NCBI GenBank assembly: GCA_004552485.1
Contig: SFOH01000036.1
Coordinates: 1-21,948, forward strand
Source: Bacteroidales bacterium
GTDB taxonomy: Bacteria; Bacteroidota; Bacteroidia; Bacteroidales; Muribaculaceae
Direction of reading: 5' to 3'
Length of the DNA: 21,948 bases
Both the position numbers and the translations under genes were made by a program. Positions 14,450-21,867 of the stretch are shown piece after piece (positions within the stretch are counted from its first letter, which is position 1; each line of letters opens with the position of its first letter). The notes under the pieces were generated by a model. It was given only the letters and a program-made list of their open reading frames with translations. It was not told the DNA's origin and searched no databases.

Positions 14450-14836
14450 ATGTCTCCGGTTATCACCACCATAATCCTCCTCATCGTCAGCAACATCTTC
14501 ATGACCGTGGCCTGGTACGGCCACCTAAAACTGCAGGCCACGGGCATCTCCTCGTCGTGGCCGCTGTTCGTGGTCATCCTCTTCTCGTGGGGCGTGGCGC
14601 TGCTGGAGTACTGCTTCCAGGTGCCGGCAAACCGCATCGGCTTCGAGGGCAACGGCGGCCCCTTCTCGCTGATTCAGCTGAAGGTGACGCAGGAGGTCAT
14701 CACGCTCATCGTCTTCTGCATTTTCTCGCTCATCGCCTTTGAGAATTTCCACCTGCGCTGGAACCACGCGGTGGCGTTCCTCTGCCTGGTTGCGGCCGTC
14801 TACTTCACATTCCTCCCCGAGCACTCTCCCGCCTAA
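14450..14836 (+). CDS. DMT family protein, DUF486 (four-helix membrane protein)
   Basis: A 128-residue inner-membrane protein with four predicted helices: VITTIILLIVSNIFMTVAWY, then LFVVILFSWGVALLEYCF, then VITLIVFCIFSLIAF, and AVAFLCLVAAVYFTFL. The pattern (small N-terminal helix with W-Y-G-H-L, E-Y-C-F-Q-V-P-A-N-R between helices 2 and 3, Q-L-K-V-T-Q-E before helix 3) fits the DUF486 family, distantly related to drug/metabolite transporters. No substrate is known. An in-frame ATG at 14393 lies upstream of the promoter element and is rejected. The TAA at 14834-14836 overlaps the stop of miaA on the other strand. Confidence 0.87.
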   Translation: MSPVITTIILLIVSNIFMTVAWYGHLKLQATGISSSWPLFVVILFSWGVALLEYCFQVPANRIGFEGNGGPFSLIQLKVTQEVITLIVFCIFSLIAFENFHLRWNHAVAFLCLVAAVYFTFLPEHSPA

Positions 14837-15750
14837 GCCAAGCGCACCTGCTCGGCCGCGTCAACGGCCTGCACGTCAGCCTGTTTGCTAAGCCACAGCA
14901 GCTGTTTCTTGGCGTAGACGCGCGTGCTCTTGGCAATGCGCGCTATGGCCGTGTCGCGGGTCATTGTCCCGTCGAAGCAGGCAAACCACTCCTTGAAGCC
15001 CACAGTGTTCAGCGCATTCAGTTCGCGCAGCGGGTACATGCGCCGCGCTTCTTCTTCCATCCCCATCTCCACCATCTGCTCCACACGCGCGTTGATGCGT
15101 GCGAACAGCTCCTCGCGCGTGCGCCGGGGCGTCACCATGACCGTGCGGAAGGGTCGCTCGACGACGCGTCCGGTGCGCAGCTCTGTGTACGTGCCGCCGC
15201 TCTGCAGGCACACTTCCAGGCCATGCATCACGCGCCGCATATTGGCGCGGTCGACCTGCGCGGCATACTCCGGGTCGCACACCTCGAGCATGGCCAGCAC
15301 ACCCTCGGCGCCGCTCTCGTCGTAGAGGCGCCGGACGCGCTCGCGCACGGCGTCGCTGATGTCGGGGATGTCGTCGATGCCGCGCAACAGTGCGTCGACA
15401 TACATCATGCTGCCGCCGCAGACGACTGCGCAGCCGCGCTCGCGGAACAGCCGGTCGAGCACGGCGAGTGCGTCCTCGGCATACTGCGCCGCGCTGTAAT
15501 ATTCGCTGACGTCCTTGAACTCAATGAGATGATGGCGCACGCGGGCCTGTTCTTCGGCCGTGGGCACAGCCGTGGTTATGGGCATACCGCGGTAGACCTG
15601 GCGCGAGTCGGCGCTCACGATTTCTGTGCCCAGGCGTTCGGCTAACTCTATGGCCAGCGAGGTCTTGCCCGAGGCGGTAGGACCGACAACCGCCACCAGC
15701 AGCGGTTTGTCCTCGGGGGATGTCCGTGCCGGTGGCGGTGTATTTTGCAT
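14833..15750 (-). CDS. miaA: tRNA dimethylallyltransferase
   Basis: A 305-residue enzyme when started at the ATG at 15750 (MQNTPPPART); the frame is open 77 codons further upstream into pepT, which has no family similarity. It adds a dimethylallyl group to A37 of tRNAs reading codons that begin with U. It has the P-loop VVGPTASGKTSLA (residues 21-33), VSADSRQVYRGM with the catalytic-site Asp48, CGGSMMYVDALLRGIDDIP (usually GGTGLY in relatives), and FKEWF in the C-terminal half. It lies 28 bases after pepT on the same strand, so probably in one transcript, and its stop overlaps that of the convergent DUF486 gene. Confidence 0.94.
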   Translation of the reverse strand: MQNTPPPARTSPEDKPLLVAVVGPTASGKTSLAIELAERLGTEIVSADSRQVYRGMPITTAVPTAEEQARVRHHLIEFKDVSEYYSAAQYAEDALAVLDRLFRERGCAVVCGGSMMYVDALLRGIDDIPDISDAVRERVRRLYDESGAEGVLAMLEVCDPEYAAQVDRANMRRVMHGLEVCLQSGGTYTELRTGRVVERPFRTVMVTPRRTREELFARINARVEQMVEMGMEEEARRMYPLRELNALNTVGFKEWFACFDGTMTRDTAIARIAKSTRVYAKKQLLWLSKQADVQAVDAAEQVRLA

Positions 15751-15778
15751 TTTCTTATCTGTCTGTGGGTCAGCTGAT

Positions 15779-17005
15779 TCACTTGCCCTCGCCGACAAGG
15801 CGGGCGATGTTGACGATGACGTCAACGGCCTTCTCCATGCTGGGAATGGGCACAAACTCGTAGCGGCCGTGGAAGTTGAGACCGCCGGCGAAGATGTTGG
15901 GGCAGGGCAGGCCCTTGAAGCTGAGCTGCGCGCCGTCTGTGCCGCCGCGGATGGCCACCACTTTCGGGTCGATGCCGGCATCGCGCATGGCCTGCTCGGC
16001 GACGTCGATGATGTGCATCACCGGCTCGATTTTCTCGCGCATGTTGTAGTACTGGTCCTTGATTTCGATGTGGCAGCAGTTGGGATACTCTTTGTTGATC
16101 TTGCGGGCCAGGTGCTCCAGCTCTTTCTTGCGGCGCTCGAAGCGGTCGCGGTCGTGGTCGCGAATGATGTAGGTGAGCACGGTCTTCTCAACGGTGCCTT
16201 CCATGCCGACAAGGTGGTAGAAGCCTTCGTAGCCCTCAGTGTGCTCGGGCGTCTCCCAGCGCGGGAGCATGATGGCGAACTGGTTGGCGACGCGCATCGA
16301 GTTGATCATCTTGTGCTTGGCATAGCCGGGGTGGACGTTGCGGCCGATAAAGGTGACGCGGGCTACGGCGGCGTTGAAGTTCTCATACTCCAGCTCGCCG
16401 ATTTCGCCGCCGTCCATGGTGTAGGCCCAGTCGGCGCCGAACTTCTCGACGTCGAACTTGTGGGCGCCGAGTCCGATTTCTTCGTCGGGGTTGAAGGCTA
16501 TGCGGATGTCGCCGTGCTTGATCTCGGGATGCTGCTGAAGGTAGTCGATGGCGGTGATGATTTCGGCGATGCCGGCCTTGTCGTCGGCGCCGAGGAGGGT
16601 AGTGCCGTCGGTAACGATGAGGGGCTGGCCGACATAGTGGAGTAGCTCGGGGAACTGGTTGGGGCTCAGCACAATATCCTCTTTGGCGTTGAGCACGATG
16701 TCGTGGCCGTCATAGCTCTCGATGATGCGGGGGTTAACGTTGTGGCCGCTCATGTCGGGGGAGGTGTCCAGGTGGCTGATGAAGCCGATGGTGGGCACTT
16801 TGCGGTCGGTGATATTCCCGGGGAGCGTGGCCATAAGATAGCCGTTGTCGTCGAGGCTGATGTCGGAGAGGCCCATCGAGTGCAGCTCTTTCTCAAGATG
16901 GCGCGCGAAAATCATCTGGCCCGGCGTCGACGGGGTCATGTTCGTGAGCTCGTCACTCTGCGTGTCGAACTTCACATATTGGAGTAATCTGTCAACAACA
17001 TTCAT
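15779..17005 (-). CDS. pepT: Peptidase T (tripeptide aminopeptidase)
   Basis: A 408-residue M20 metallopeptidase of full family length. The di-zinc site is complete and almost collinear with E. coli PepT: His78 and Asp80 (FISHLDTSPD), Asp141 (LGADDKAG), Glu175-Glu176 (NPDEEIGLG), Asp198 (TMDGGEIG) and His379 (GGLNFHGRYEF). It removes N-terminal residues from tripeptides in the cytoplasm. No signal peptide is seen. It is the first gene of a likely pepT-miaA transcript with a consensus promoter 36 bases upstream of the ATG. No other peptidase or transporter is nearby, so its partners cannot be read from context. Confidence 0.95.
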   Translation of the reverse strand: MNVVDRLLQYVKFDTQSDELTNMTPSTPGQMIFARHLEKELHSMGLSDISLDDNGYLMATLPGNITDRKVPTIGFISHLDTSPDMSGHNVNPRIIESYDGHDIVLNAKEDIVLSPNQFPELLHYVGQPLIVTDGTTLLGADDKAGIAEIITAIDYLQQHPEIKHGDIRIAFNPDEEIGLGAHKFDVEKFGADWAYTMDGGEIGELEYENFNAAVARVTFIGRNVHPGYAKHKMINSMRVANQFAIMLPRWETPEHTEGYEGFYHLVGMEGTVEKTVLTYIIRDHDRDRFERRKKELEHLARKINKEYPNCCHIEIKDQYYNMREKIEPVMHIIDVAEQAMRDAGIDPKVVAIRGGTDGAQLSFKGLPCPNIFAGGLNFHGRYEFVPIPSMEKAVDVIVNIARLVGEGK

Positions 17006-17040
17006 GGTCTGTATTCTGTTATCGGTTGTTTCTTTTCCCG

Positions 17041-17072
17041 CAAAGTTAGTGCTTTTTTGTCAGAAAAGCAAT
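17041..17072 (-). promoter_or_regulatory. Promoter of pepT-miaA
   Basis: On the minus strand, ATTG (17069-17072), 20 nt, then TAACTTTG (17041-17048), a perfect -7 element. The leader to the pepT ATG at 17005 is about 32 nt. Confidence 0.65.
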
Positions 17073-17207
17073 AACTACGGCGTTTTTATGCGCTTTTTTA
17101 CACCCTCGGCGCCGCGCGTTCGCCCCCGCCGCGCCAAAAGCACGCTCCGGCCCGCGTTTTTCCTCATTTTTAACGCTGAGAACGATGCGTGTTACGCGCT
17201 TTTTCTG

Positions 17208-17215
17208 TACCTTTG
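17208..17215 (+). promoter_or_regulatory. -7 promoter element of the Omp85 lipoprotein gene
   Basis: TACCTTTG followed by CA is a perfect -7 element located inside a longer open frame that would start at 17185. It ends five bases before an in-frame GTG at 17221, implying that the real start is at or after 17221 and that the mRNA is leaderless or nearly so. No TTTG stands at the expected -33 position. Confidence 0.5.
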
Positions 17216-17220
17216 CACTC

Positions 17221-19611
17221 GTGAAAAAGCTCTTGCCCATACTACTTGTGTCGGCGGCGGTGCTCCTGATGTGGGCCTGCAGCCCGGTCAAGCATGTCCC
17301 CGAGGGCAAGTATCTTCTTGACCGCGTGGACATTAACATACGCGAAGACTCGGCCGGCAACACGCTCACCGAGGGTACCGACCTCATCAATTTCCTCCGC
17401 CAGCAGCCCAACCACAAGGTGCTCGGTTTCGCACGTCTGCGCCTCGCCACCTACTCGCTCTCGGGCCGCGACAGCGCGAAATGGTACAACCGCTGGCTCC
17501 GCAACCTGGGCCAGGCGCCCGTCATCTACGACTCGCTCCTCACCGAGCTCTCCGCGCGCCAGCTGCGCCAGGCTGTCATCAACCGCGGATACATGGACGC
17601 CTCGGTCACTGTCGACACGGTCATGGACGCCCGACGCAAGCGCGCCCGCGTCACGTACAACATCACGCCCGGTCCGCCGCGCGTCATCTCGACTTTCGAT
17701 TACGAAATCGACGACCCCGGCATCGCCGACATCATCATCGCCGACACTGTCCGCCGTATCATCGGCCCCGGCGACGTCCTCAATCGCAACACCCTCGACG
17801 AGGAGCGCACCCGCATAGCCCAGCGCCTGCGCAACCGCGGCTACTACGCCTTCAACTCCGACTTCATCACCTTCACGGCCGACACGGTGGCCGGTTCGAA
17901 AGAGGTGGCCCTCACCATGCACGTCCAGCCTCCCAGGCAGCCCGGACAGTCCGCCGCCGATGCCGCGGAGGCCCTGCGCGACTCAACGCAGCTCCACGTC
18001 CCCTACTCGGTCCGCAACATCTACTTCGTGGTCGGAACACCCACCAACGATGCCTCGACGCGCAACTTCAACTTTGCCGGCGCCGACACGGTCCGCTACA
18101 AGGACATCACCGTCCTCTACTGCAACACCGACCGCTTCATCCGCCCCAACATCCTCGAGGAGAAGTGCCACATTCTGCCCAACGCCCCATACAGCGCCAC
18201 GCGCGTGGAGCGCACCTACGAGTCGCTCGCCCAGCTCGGAATCCTCAAGTTCATCAACATAGACATGCGCCAGATCGGCATGATCGACGGCCGCATGTAC
18301 ATGGACGCCTACATCCTCCTCACCCGCAACAAGAAGCAGTCCGTCTCCATCGAGCTGGAGGGCACCAATTCGGAGGGCGATCTCGGCTTCGGCGTCGGCC
18401 TCACTTATCAGCATCGCAACCTCTTCCACCACAGCGAGTTGCTCACCGCAAAGCTGCGCGCCTCCTACGAGAGTCTCTCCGGGAATCTCGAAGGCCTCAT
18501 CAACGACAAATACACCGAAGTGGGCGCCGAAGTGGGCCTCACTTTCCCCCAGCTCAAGGCGCCGTTCCTCTCGAAAGCCTTCAAGCTCCGTTCGCGCGCA
18601 TCGACCGAGTTCACCGTCTCCACCAACTACCAGGAGCGCCCCGAGTACACCCGCGTCATCGCCGGCGCCGCCTGGAAATACAAGTGGACCTCGCCGTCGC
18701 GCAAACACCGCGGATACAACGAGCGACGCACCTTCGACCTCGTGGACATCAACTACGTCTACCTCCCCCACTCCACCATCGACTTCATCGACCAGATTGC
18801 GCCCACCAACCCCCTGCTCCGCTACTCCTACGAAGACCACTTCATCATGAGGATGGGCTACTCCTACTACCGCACCAACCGCCGCATCCCCACCGGCAAG
18901 CAGAACTCGTTCACCATCCAACCCTCCGTCTCCACGCTCCGCCTCTCCGCCGAGATGGCCGGCAACCTCCTCTACGGCCTCTCCAAGGCAACCGACATGA
19001 ACAAACACGGCGGCGCCTACAAAATCTTCGGCATCCAGTATGCCCAGTACGTCAAAGGCGAAGCCGACTACACCCACGTCGCCAACCTCAACGCCCGCAA
19101 CGCCATCGCCGTCCACGCCGGCCTCGGCCTGGCCTATCCCTACGGCAACTCCTCGATGGTGCCCTTCGAAAAACGCTTCTACGCCGGCGGCGCCAACAAC
19201 GTGCGCGGATGGGGCGTCCGCACACTCGGCCCCGGCTCATACGAGTCGAAGAACAACGTGCTCAACTTCATCAACCAGTGTGGCGACATCTCGCTCATCC
19301 TCTCCCTCGAATACCGCATGCGCCTGTTCTGGGTGTTCGAAGGCGCACTCTTCATCGACGCCGGAAACATCTGGACCATAAAGAACTACCCCACCCAGCC
19401 CGGCGGCGAGTTCAAGTTCGACAAATTCTACAAGCAGATTGCCGCCGGCTACGGCCTGGGCCTGCGCATGGACTTTACATACTTCCTCCTCCGCCTCGAC
19501 CTCGGCCTCAAAGCCCACGACCCCGCCAACGGCGCCGAACGCTGGCCCCTCATCCACCCCAACTGGCACCGTGACGCAACCTTCCACTTCGCCGTCGGAT
19601 ACCCCTTCTGA
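17221..19611 (+). CDS. tamL: BamA/TamA (Omp85) family outer-membrane lipoprotein, TamL-like
   Basis: About 796 residues from GTG 17221 (KKLLPILLVSAAVLLMWACS), which gives a lipoprotein signal with Cys20. An ATG at 17185 would put 12 residues in front of it and lies upstream of the promoter element. After the cysteine, SPVKHVPEGKYLLDRVDINI opens POTRA-like repeats in the first half; the second half is a 16-strand-type Omp85 barrel. RFYAGGANNVRGWGVRTLGPGSY (VRGW at residues 661-664) is the conserved L6 motif, and the chain ends in FAVGYPF with a terminal Phe. Lipidated TamA homologues (TamL) are typical of Bacteroidetes and are thought to work with TamB in outer-membrane assembly. No tamB is adjacent. 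A BamA-like role is the alternative. Confidence 0.83.
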   Translation: MKKLLPILLVSAAVLLMWACSPVKHVPEGKYLLDRVDINIREDSAGNTLTEGTDLINFLRQQPNHKVLGFARLRLATYSLSGRDSAKWYNRWLRNLGQAPVIYDSLLTELSARQLRQAVINRGYMDASVTVDTVMDARRKRARVTYNITPGPPRVISTFDYEIDDPGIADIIIADTVRRIIGPGDVLNRNTLDEERTRIAQRLRNRGYYAFNSDFITFTADTVAGSKEVALTMHVQPPRQPGQSAADAAEALRDSTQLHVPYSVRNIYFVVGTPTNDASTRNFNFAGADTVRYKDITVLYCNTDRFIRPNILEEKCHILPNAPYSATRVERTYESLAQLGILKFINIDMRQIGMIDGRMYMDAYILLTRNKKQSVSIELEGTNSEGDLGFGVGLTYQHRNLFHHSELLTAKLRASYESLSGNLEGLINDKYTEVGAEVGLTFPQLKAPFLSKAFKLRSRASTEFTVSTNYQERPEYTRVIAGAAWKYKWTSPSRKHRGYNERRTFDLVDINYVYLPHSTIDFIDQIAPTNPLLRYSYEDHFIMRMGYSYYRTNRRIPTGKQNSFTIQPSVSTLRLSAEMAGNLLYGLSKATDMNKHGGAYKIFGIQYAQYVKGEADYTHVANLNARNAIAVHAGLGLAYPYGNSSMVPFEKRFYAGGANNVRGWGVRTLGPGSYESKNNVLNFINQCGDISLILSLEYRMRLFWVFEGALFIDAGNIWTIKNYPTQPGGEFKFDKFYKQIAAGYGLGLRMDFTYFLLRLDLGLKAHDPANGAERWPLIHPNWHRDATFHFAVGYPF

Positions 19612-19665
19612 CCACGGAGTCTCCCCCCCAAAAAATTTGTATTACCCTCAAAACCACACCCCCAC

Positions 19666-20313
19666 ATGAAGTCACTTGTCATCTTTGACCTTGACGGCAC
19701 ACTCGTAAACACCATAGAAGACCTCGCCAACGCCACCGACCACGCCCTCACAGAGCTCGGATTCCCCACCCACGCCGTACCCTCCTACCGCAACATGGTC
19801 GGCAACGGCGTCACCAAACTCCTCGAGCGTGCACTCCCCGAAGAAGCGCGCTCGACACGCATGATCGAGGCCATGCGCACCCACTTCCGCGAGTACTACG
19901 ACAACCACCTCTACGACCTCTCCACGCCCTACACAGGCATCCCCGAACTCCTCCGGGAGCTCACCGACCGCGGCATCGCCTGCGCCGTCGCCTCCAACAA
20001 ATACCAGAGCGCCGTCGAGCGCATCATCGCCCACTTCTTCCCCACCACGCCATGGGTAGCAGTCTTCGGCCACAACGAAGGCGTCCCCGTCAAGCCCGAT
20101 CCCTCCATCGTCTTCGAAATCCTCGCCAAACATCCCACCCCCAAAGCCGACGTCCTCTATGTCGGCGACTCCAACGTCGACATCGAAACCGCCCGCCGCG
20201 CCTGCGTCGACGGCTGCGGCGTCACCTGGGGCTTCCGCGGCCGCCAGGAACTCGTCGCCGCCTGCGCTCCCCACATCGTCAGCTCCCCCGACGACATCCT
20301 CTCCCTGCTCTGA
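19666..20313 (+). CDS. HAD family hydrolase, phosphoglycolate-phosphatase-like
   Basis: A 215-residue HAD phosphatase with all four motifs: FDLDGTLVNT (nucleophile Asp8, Asp10), VASNK (Ser110), VKPDPSIVF (Lys143) and YVGDSNVDIETA (Asp168, Asp172). The helical cap between residues 15 and 90 (YRNMVGNGVTKLLERALPEE) is that of the Gph/PGP subclass, so phosphoglycolate or another small phosphate ester is the likely substrate. Exact specificity cannot be read from sequence. It starts 54 bases after the Omp85 gene on the same strand with no clear promoter or terminator between, so it may be cotranscribed. Confidence 0.88.
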   Translation: MKSLVIFDLDGTLVNTIEDLANATDHALTELGFPTHAVPSYRNMVGNGVTKLLERALPEEARSTRMIEAMRTHFREYYDNHLYDLSTPYTGIPELLRELTDRGIACAVASNKYQSAVERIIAHFFPTTPWVAVFGHNEGVPVKPDPSIVFEILAKHPTPKADVLYVGDSNVDIETARRACVDGCGVTWGFRGRQELVAACAPHIVSSPDDILSLL

Positions 20314-20410
20314 CACCCCTTCACCCGCTCCCCTCGCAGCTCTGACCCCGGGACAAAAGCTCGAAAAAACGCTGAAAAAAACGAGGCTCGCACATTTTTT
20401 TCACGGAAAA

Positions 20411-20442
20411 TTTGCACGTTCCAAAAAAAAGCCGTACCTTTG
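20411..20442 (+). promoter_or_regulatory. Promoter of tRNA-Glu
   Basis: TTTG (20411-20414), 20 nt, TACCTTTG (20435-20442): a full Bacteroidetes consensus promoter, 42 bases upstream of the tRNA. The same elements and spacing occur before the metY leader and the toxin-antitoxin pair. Confidence 0.75.
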
Positions 20443-20484
20443 CAAAGCAAAAGCGGGAGAAACCCGCCGGAGCAATTAAGAGCT

Positions 20485-20557
20485 GGCGATTTAGTGTAGT
20501 GGCCTAGCACGCCACCCTCTCAAGGTGGAGACCCGGGTTCGATTCCCGGACTCGCTA
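20485..20557 (+). tRNA. tRNA-Glu (anticodon CTC)
   Basis: A 73-nt cloverleaf. Acceptor GGCGATT pairs with ACTCGCT (20550-20556), D stem GTGT/GCAC, anticodon stem CCACC/GGTGG around loop CTCTCAA with anticodon CTC at 20519-20521, a four-base variable loop, T stem CCGGG/CCCGG around TTCGATT, and discriminator A. CCA is not encoded. The acceptor stem has a G-T pair at its end and a T-C mismatch at the sixth pair, while all other stems are intact. It reads GAG codons, which suits the high-GC codon use of the window. Confidence 0.92.
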
Positions 20558-20567
20558 CAATCACCAC

Positions 20568-20608
20568 AAAGCCTCAAGCGCACCCCGCGCCTGAGGCTTT
20601 CTCTTTTT
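20568..20608 (+). terminator. Intrinsic terminator of tRNA-Glu
   Basis: AAAGCCTCA (20568-20576) and TGAGGCTTT (20592-20600) form a nine-base stem, extended past one mismatch by GCGC/GCGC around an ACCCC loop, followed by CTCTTTTT. Confidence 0.88.
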
Positions 20609-20699
20609 CTCCCCCCCCCTTCTCTTTTTATTTCCGCCCGCTGCGTCCCGCGCCATCGGCCCGCCGGGCTGCCGGCGTCCTTGAGCGTCTGTGACCGTG

Positions 20700-20720
20700 C
20701 CCGGAGCCTGCGGCTCCGGG
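20700..20720. repeat. Short perfect hairpin with TGC loop
   Basis: CCCGGAGCC-TGC-GGCTCCGGG is a nine-base stem with a three-base loop just beyond the 3' end of the beta-lactamase gene. No T-run follows on the minus strand. A similar element with the same GCC-TGC-GGC core lies at 21788-21808. Confidence 0.5.
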
Positions 20721-20739
20721 TCCCCGTGGTGGCCGCCGC

Positions 20740-21681
20740 TCACCGCCTCAGCACATTGTATACGATGGCGGAGATGCGGGAGATAAGCTCGGAGGCTTGG
20801 GCGCTGCTGCCTTTGATGTCTTTCACGAAGACAGCGAGGGCATAGTGCGTGCCGTCAGCAAGGCGGACGAAGCCCACATCGTTGTGTGCGACAAGCGTGC
20901 CGTCAGCCTTGGTATAGCCCGAGCCCGTCTTGTGGCCGAGCTCAACATCCGGCTCGCCGAGCAACGGCGCGGCGATTCTGTCGGTGCCCGTCTTGCACTC
21001 AGTCAGCGTCTTCGTGATAAACGCCTGCTTGTCCGCGCTGACGAGACTATCCGTGAACAAACGGTTCATGAGAATAGCCGCACCGAGAGGCGTGGTTTTG
21101 TTGCAGTAAGCACGCTCGTGATCCTCCGACATCTCCTTCTCCGTGAGCTCGATATTGAAACTCAAACGCGGAATCATGGTGGCGATTATGCTGTCAGTGC
21201 GCGCAACGCTGACAAGCCGTTCGAACATCACATTGCTCGCATTGTTGTCGCTGAGCGTGAGCGTATACCTCAGCATCTCCTTAACCGGCAGAGAAATCAC
21301 CGCTTCCGCATGCTCCTTAAGCATCGGGCTCCACGTCTTCGGGTCGAGCTCATCTCTCCGCATCGAGATAACCGAATCCAGCGACAACCCCTTAGCGTCA
21401 AACTCACGACACAGCGCCAGCGCCTGATGCACCTTAAACACACTCATCATCGGATAGACATTCCGGTCATTCACCACCACCGTGTCCTTGCTGTTCACAA
21501 TCAGCGCAACACCCGCCTCGCACGGATACTCCCCAATCACCCTCTCAATAGAATCCCTTACCGCGCGCCAATACCCATCGCGCATCTCCTCATGCGCCTT
21601 AGCAGCCTTGCATGCCACAACAGCCGTCATGCCAAAAGTCACAACGACCATCATCCAAACTATCTTTGCTATATCCTTCAT
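20740..21681 (-). CDS. Class A beta-lactamase (A2-type), lipoprotein
   Basis: A 313-residue serine beta-lactamase. A hydrophobic N-terminus ends in AVVAC with Cys24, so it is probably lipid-anchored in the periplasm. Active-site motifs are present: Ser80-x-x-Lys83 in MMSVFKVH, Ser144-Asp145-Asn146 in LTLSDNNASN, and Lys251-Thr-Gly in GHKTGSG. The omega-loop region IELTEKEMSEDHERAYCNKTTP resembles the CfxA/CepA branch of Bacteroidales (subclass A2), which are cephalosporin-hydrolysing. I cannot assign it to a named enzyme. Its stop is 20 bases from a small hairpin repeat, and upstream it is separated from the 5S rRNA by the rRNA terminator and its own -7 box. Confidence 0.9.
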   Translation of the reverse strand: MKDIAKIVWMMVVVTFGMTAVVACKAAKAHEEMRDGYWRAVRDSIERVIGEYPCEAGVALIVNSKDTVVVNDRNVYPMMSVFKVHQALALCREFDAKGLSLDSVISMRRDELDPKTWSPMLKEHAEAVISLPVKEMLRYTLTLSDNNASNVMFERLVSVARTDSIIATMIPRLSFNIELTEKEMSEDHERAYCNKTTPLGAAILMNRLFTDSLVSADKQAFITKTLTECKTGTDRIAAPLLGEPDVELGHKTGSGYTKADGTLVAHNDVGFVRLADGTHYALAVFVKDIKGSSAQASELISRISAIVYNVLRR

Positions 21682-21711
21682 AATATCTTATTCTACAAAA
21701 ATAATCACCCA

Positions 21712-21719
21712 CAAAGATA
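21712..21719 (-). promoter_or_regulatory. -7 promoter element of the beta-lactamase gene
   Basis: On the minus strand TATCTTTG matches the -7 consensus exactly and gives a leader of about 27 nt to the ATG at 21681. No TTTG at the -33 position. Confidence 0.55.
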
Positions 21720-21787
21720 AGCATTTCTCCTCAAACCTCCGTCTCGCTCCCTTCATTTCTTCCCCCGTTCCCGGATGGCTCACCGTG

Positions 21788-21808
21788 AACGCAGCCTGCG
21801 GCTGCGTT
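21788..21808. repeat. Short perfect hairpin with TGC loop, second copy
   Basis: AACGCAGCC-TGC-GGCTGCGTT is a nine-base stem with a TGC loop, similar in layout and core to 20700-20720. Both are preceded by ACCGTG. The pair brackets the beta-lactamase gene. Confidence 0.5.
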
Positions 21809-21810
21809 TC

Positions 21811-21858
21811 AAAAAATAGATGCCGGGCCTCGAGCGCTGTCGCTCGGGACCCGGCATC
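21811..21858 (-). terminator. Intrinsic terminator of the rRNA operon
   Basis: On the minus strand a long hairpin pairs 21850-21858 with 21819-21827 (GATGCCGGG/CCCGGCATC) and 21841-21846 with 21831-21836 (CGCTCG/CGAGCG) around a four-base loop. The complement of AAAAAA (21811-21816) then gives the T-tract. It follows the 5S rRNA 3' end directly. Confidence 0.88.
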
Positions 21859-21867
21859 GGGGTTTGT

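Noticed and set aside
14281..14742. A 153-codon plus-strand frame across the small-RNA terminator and the DUF486 gene
   Set aside because: It begins inside a terminator hairpin and runs in another frame of a clear four-helix membrane protein.
15751..15981. A 77-codon N-terminal extension of miaA
   Set aside because: It overlaps pepT and is compositionally a frame-shifted reading of it. The MiaA P-loop sits at the expected distance from ATG 15750.
17481..19574. A 697-codon frame overlapping the Omp85 gene on the same strand
   Set aside because: The translation is His/Arg/Pro-rich, typical of a frame-shifted reading of GC-rich DNA, and the Omp85 frame has clear domain motifs.
20525..20845. 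A plus-strand frame starting inside tRNA-Glu
   Set aside because: It overlaps the tRNA, its terminator and the beta-lactamase 3' end, with no protein-like features.
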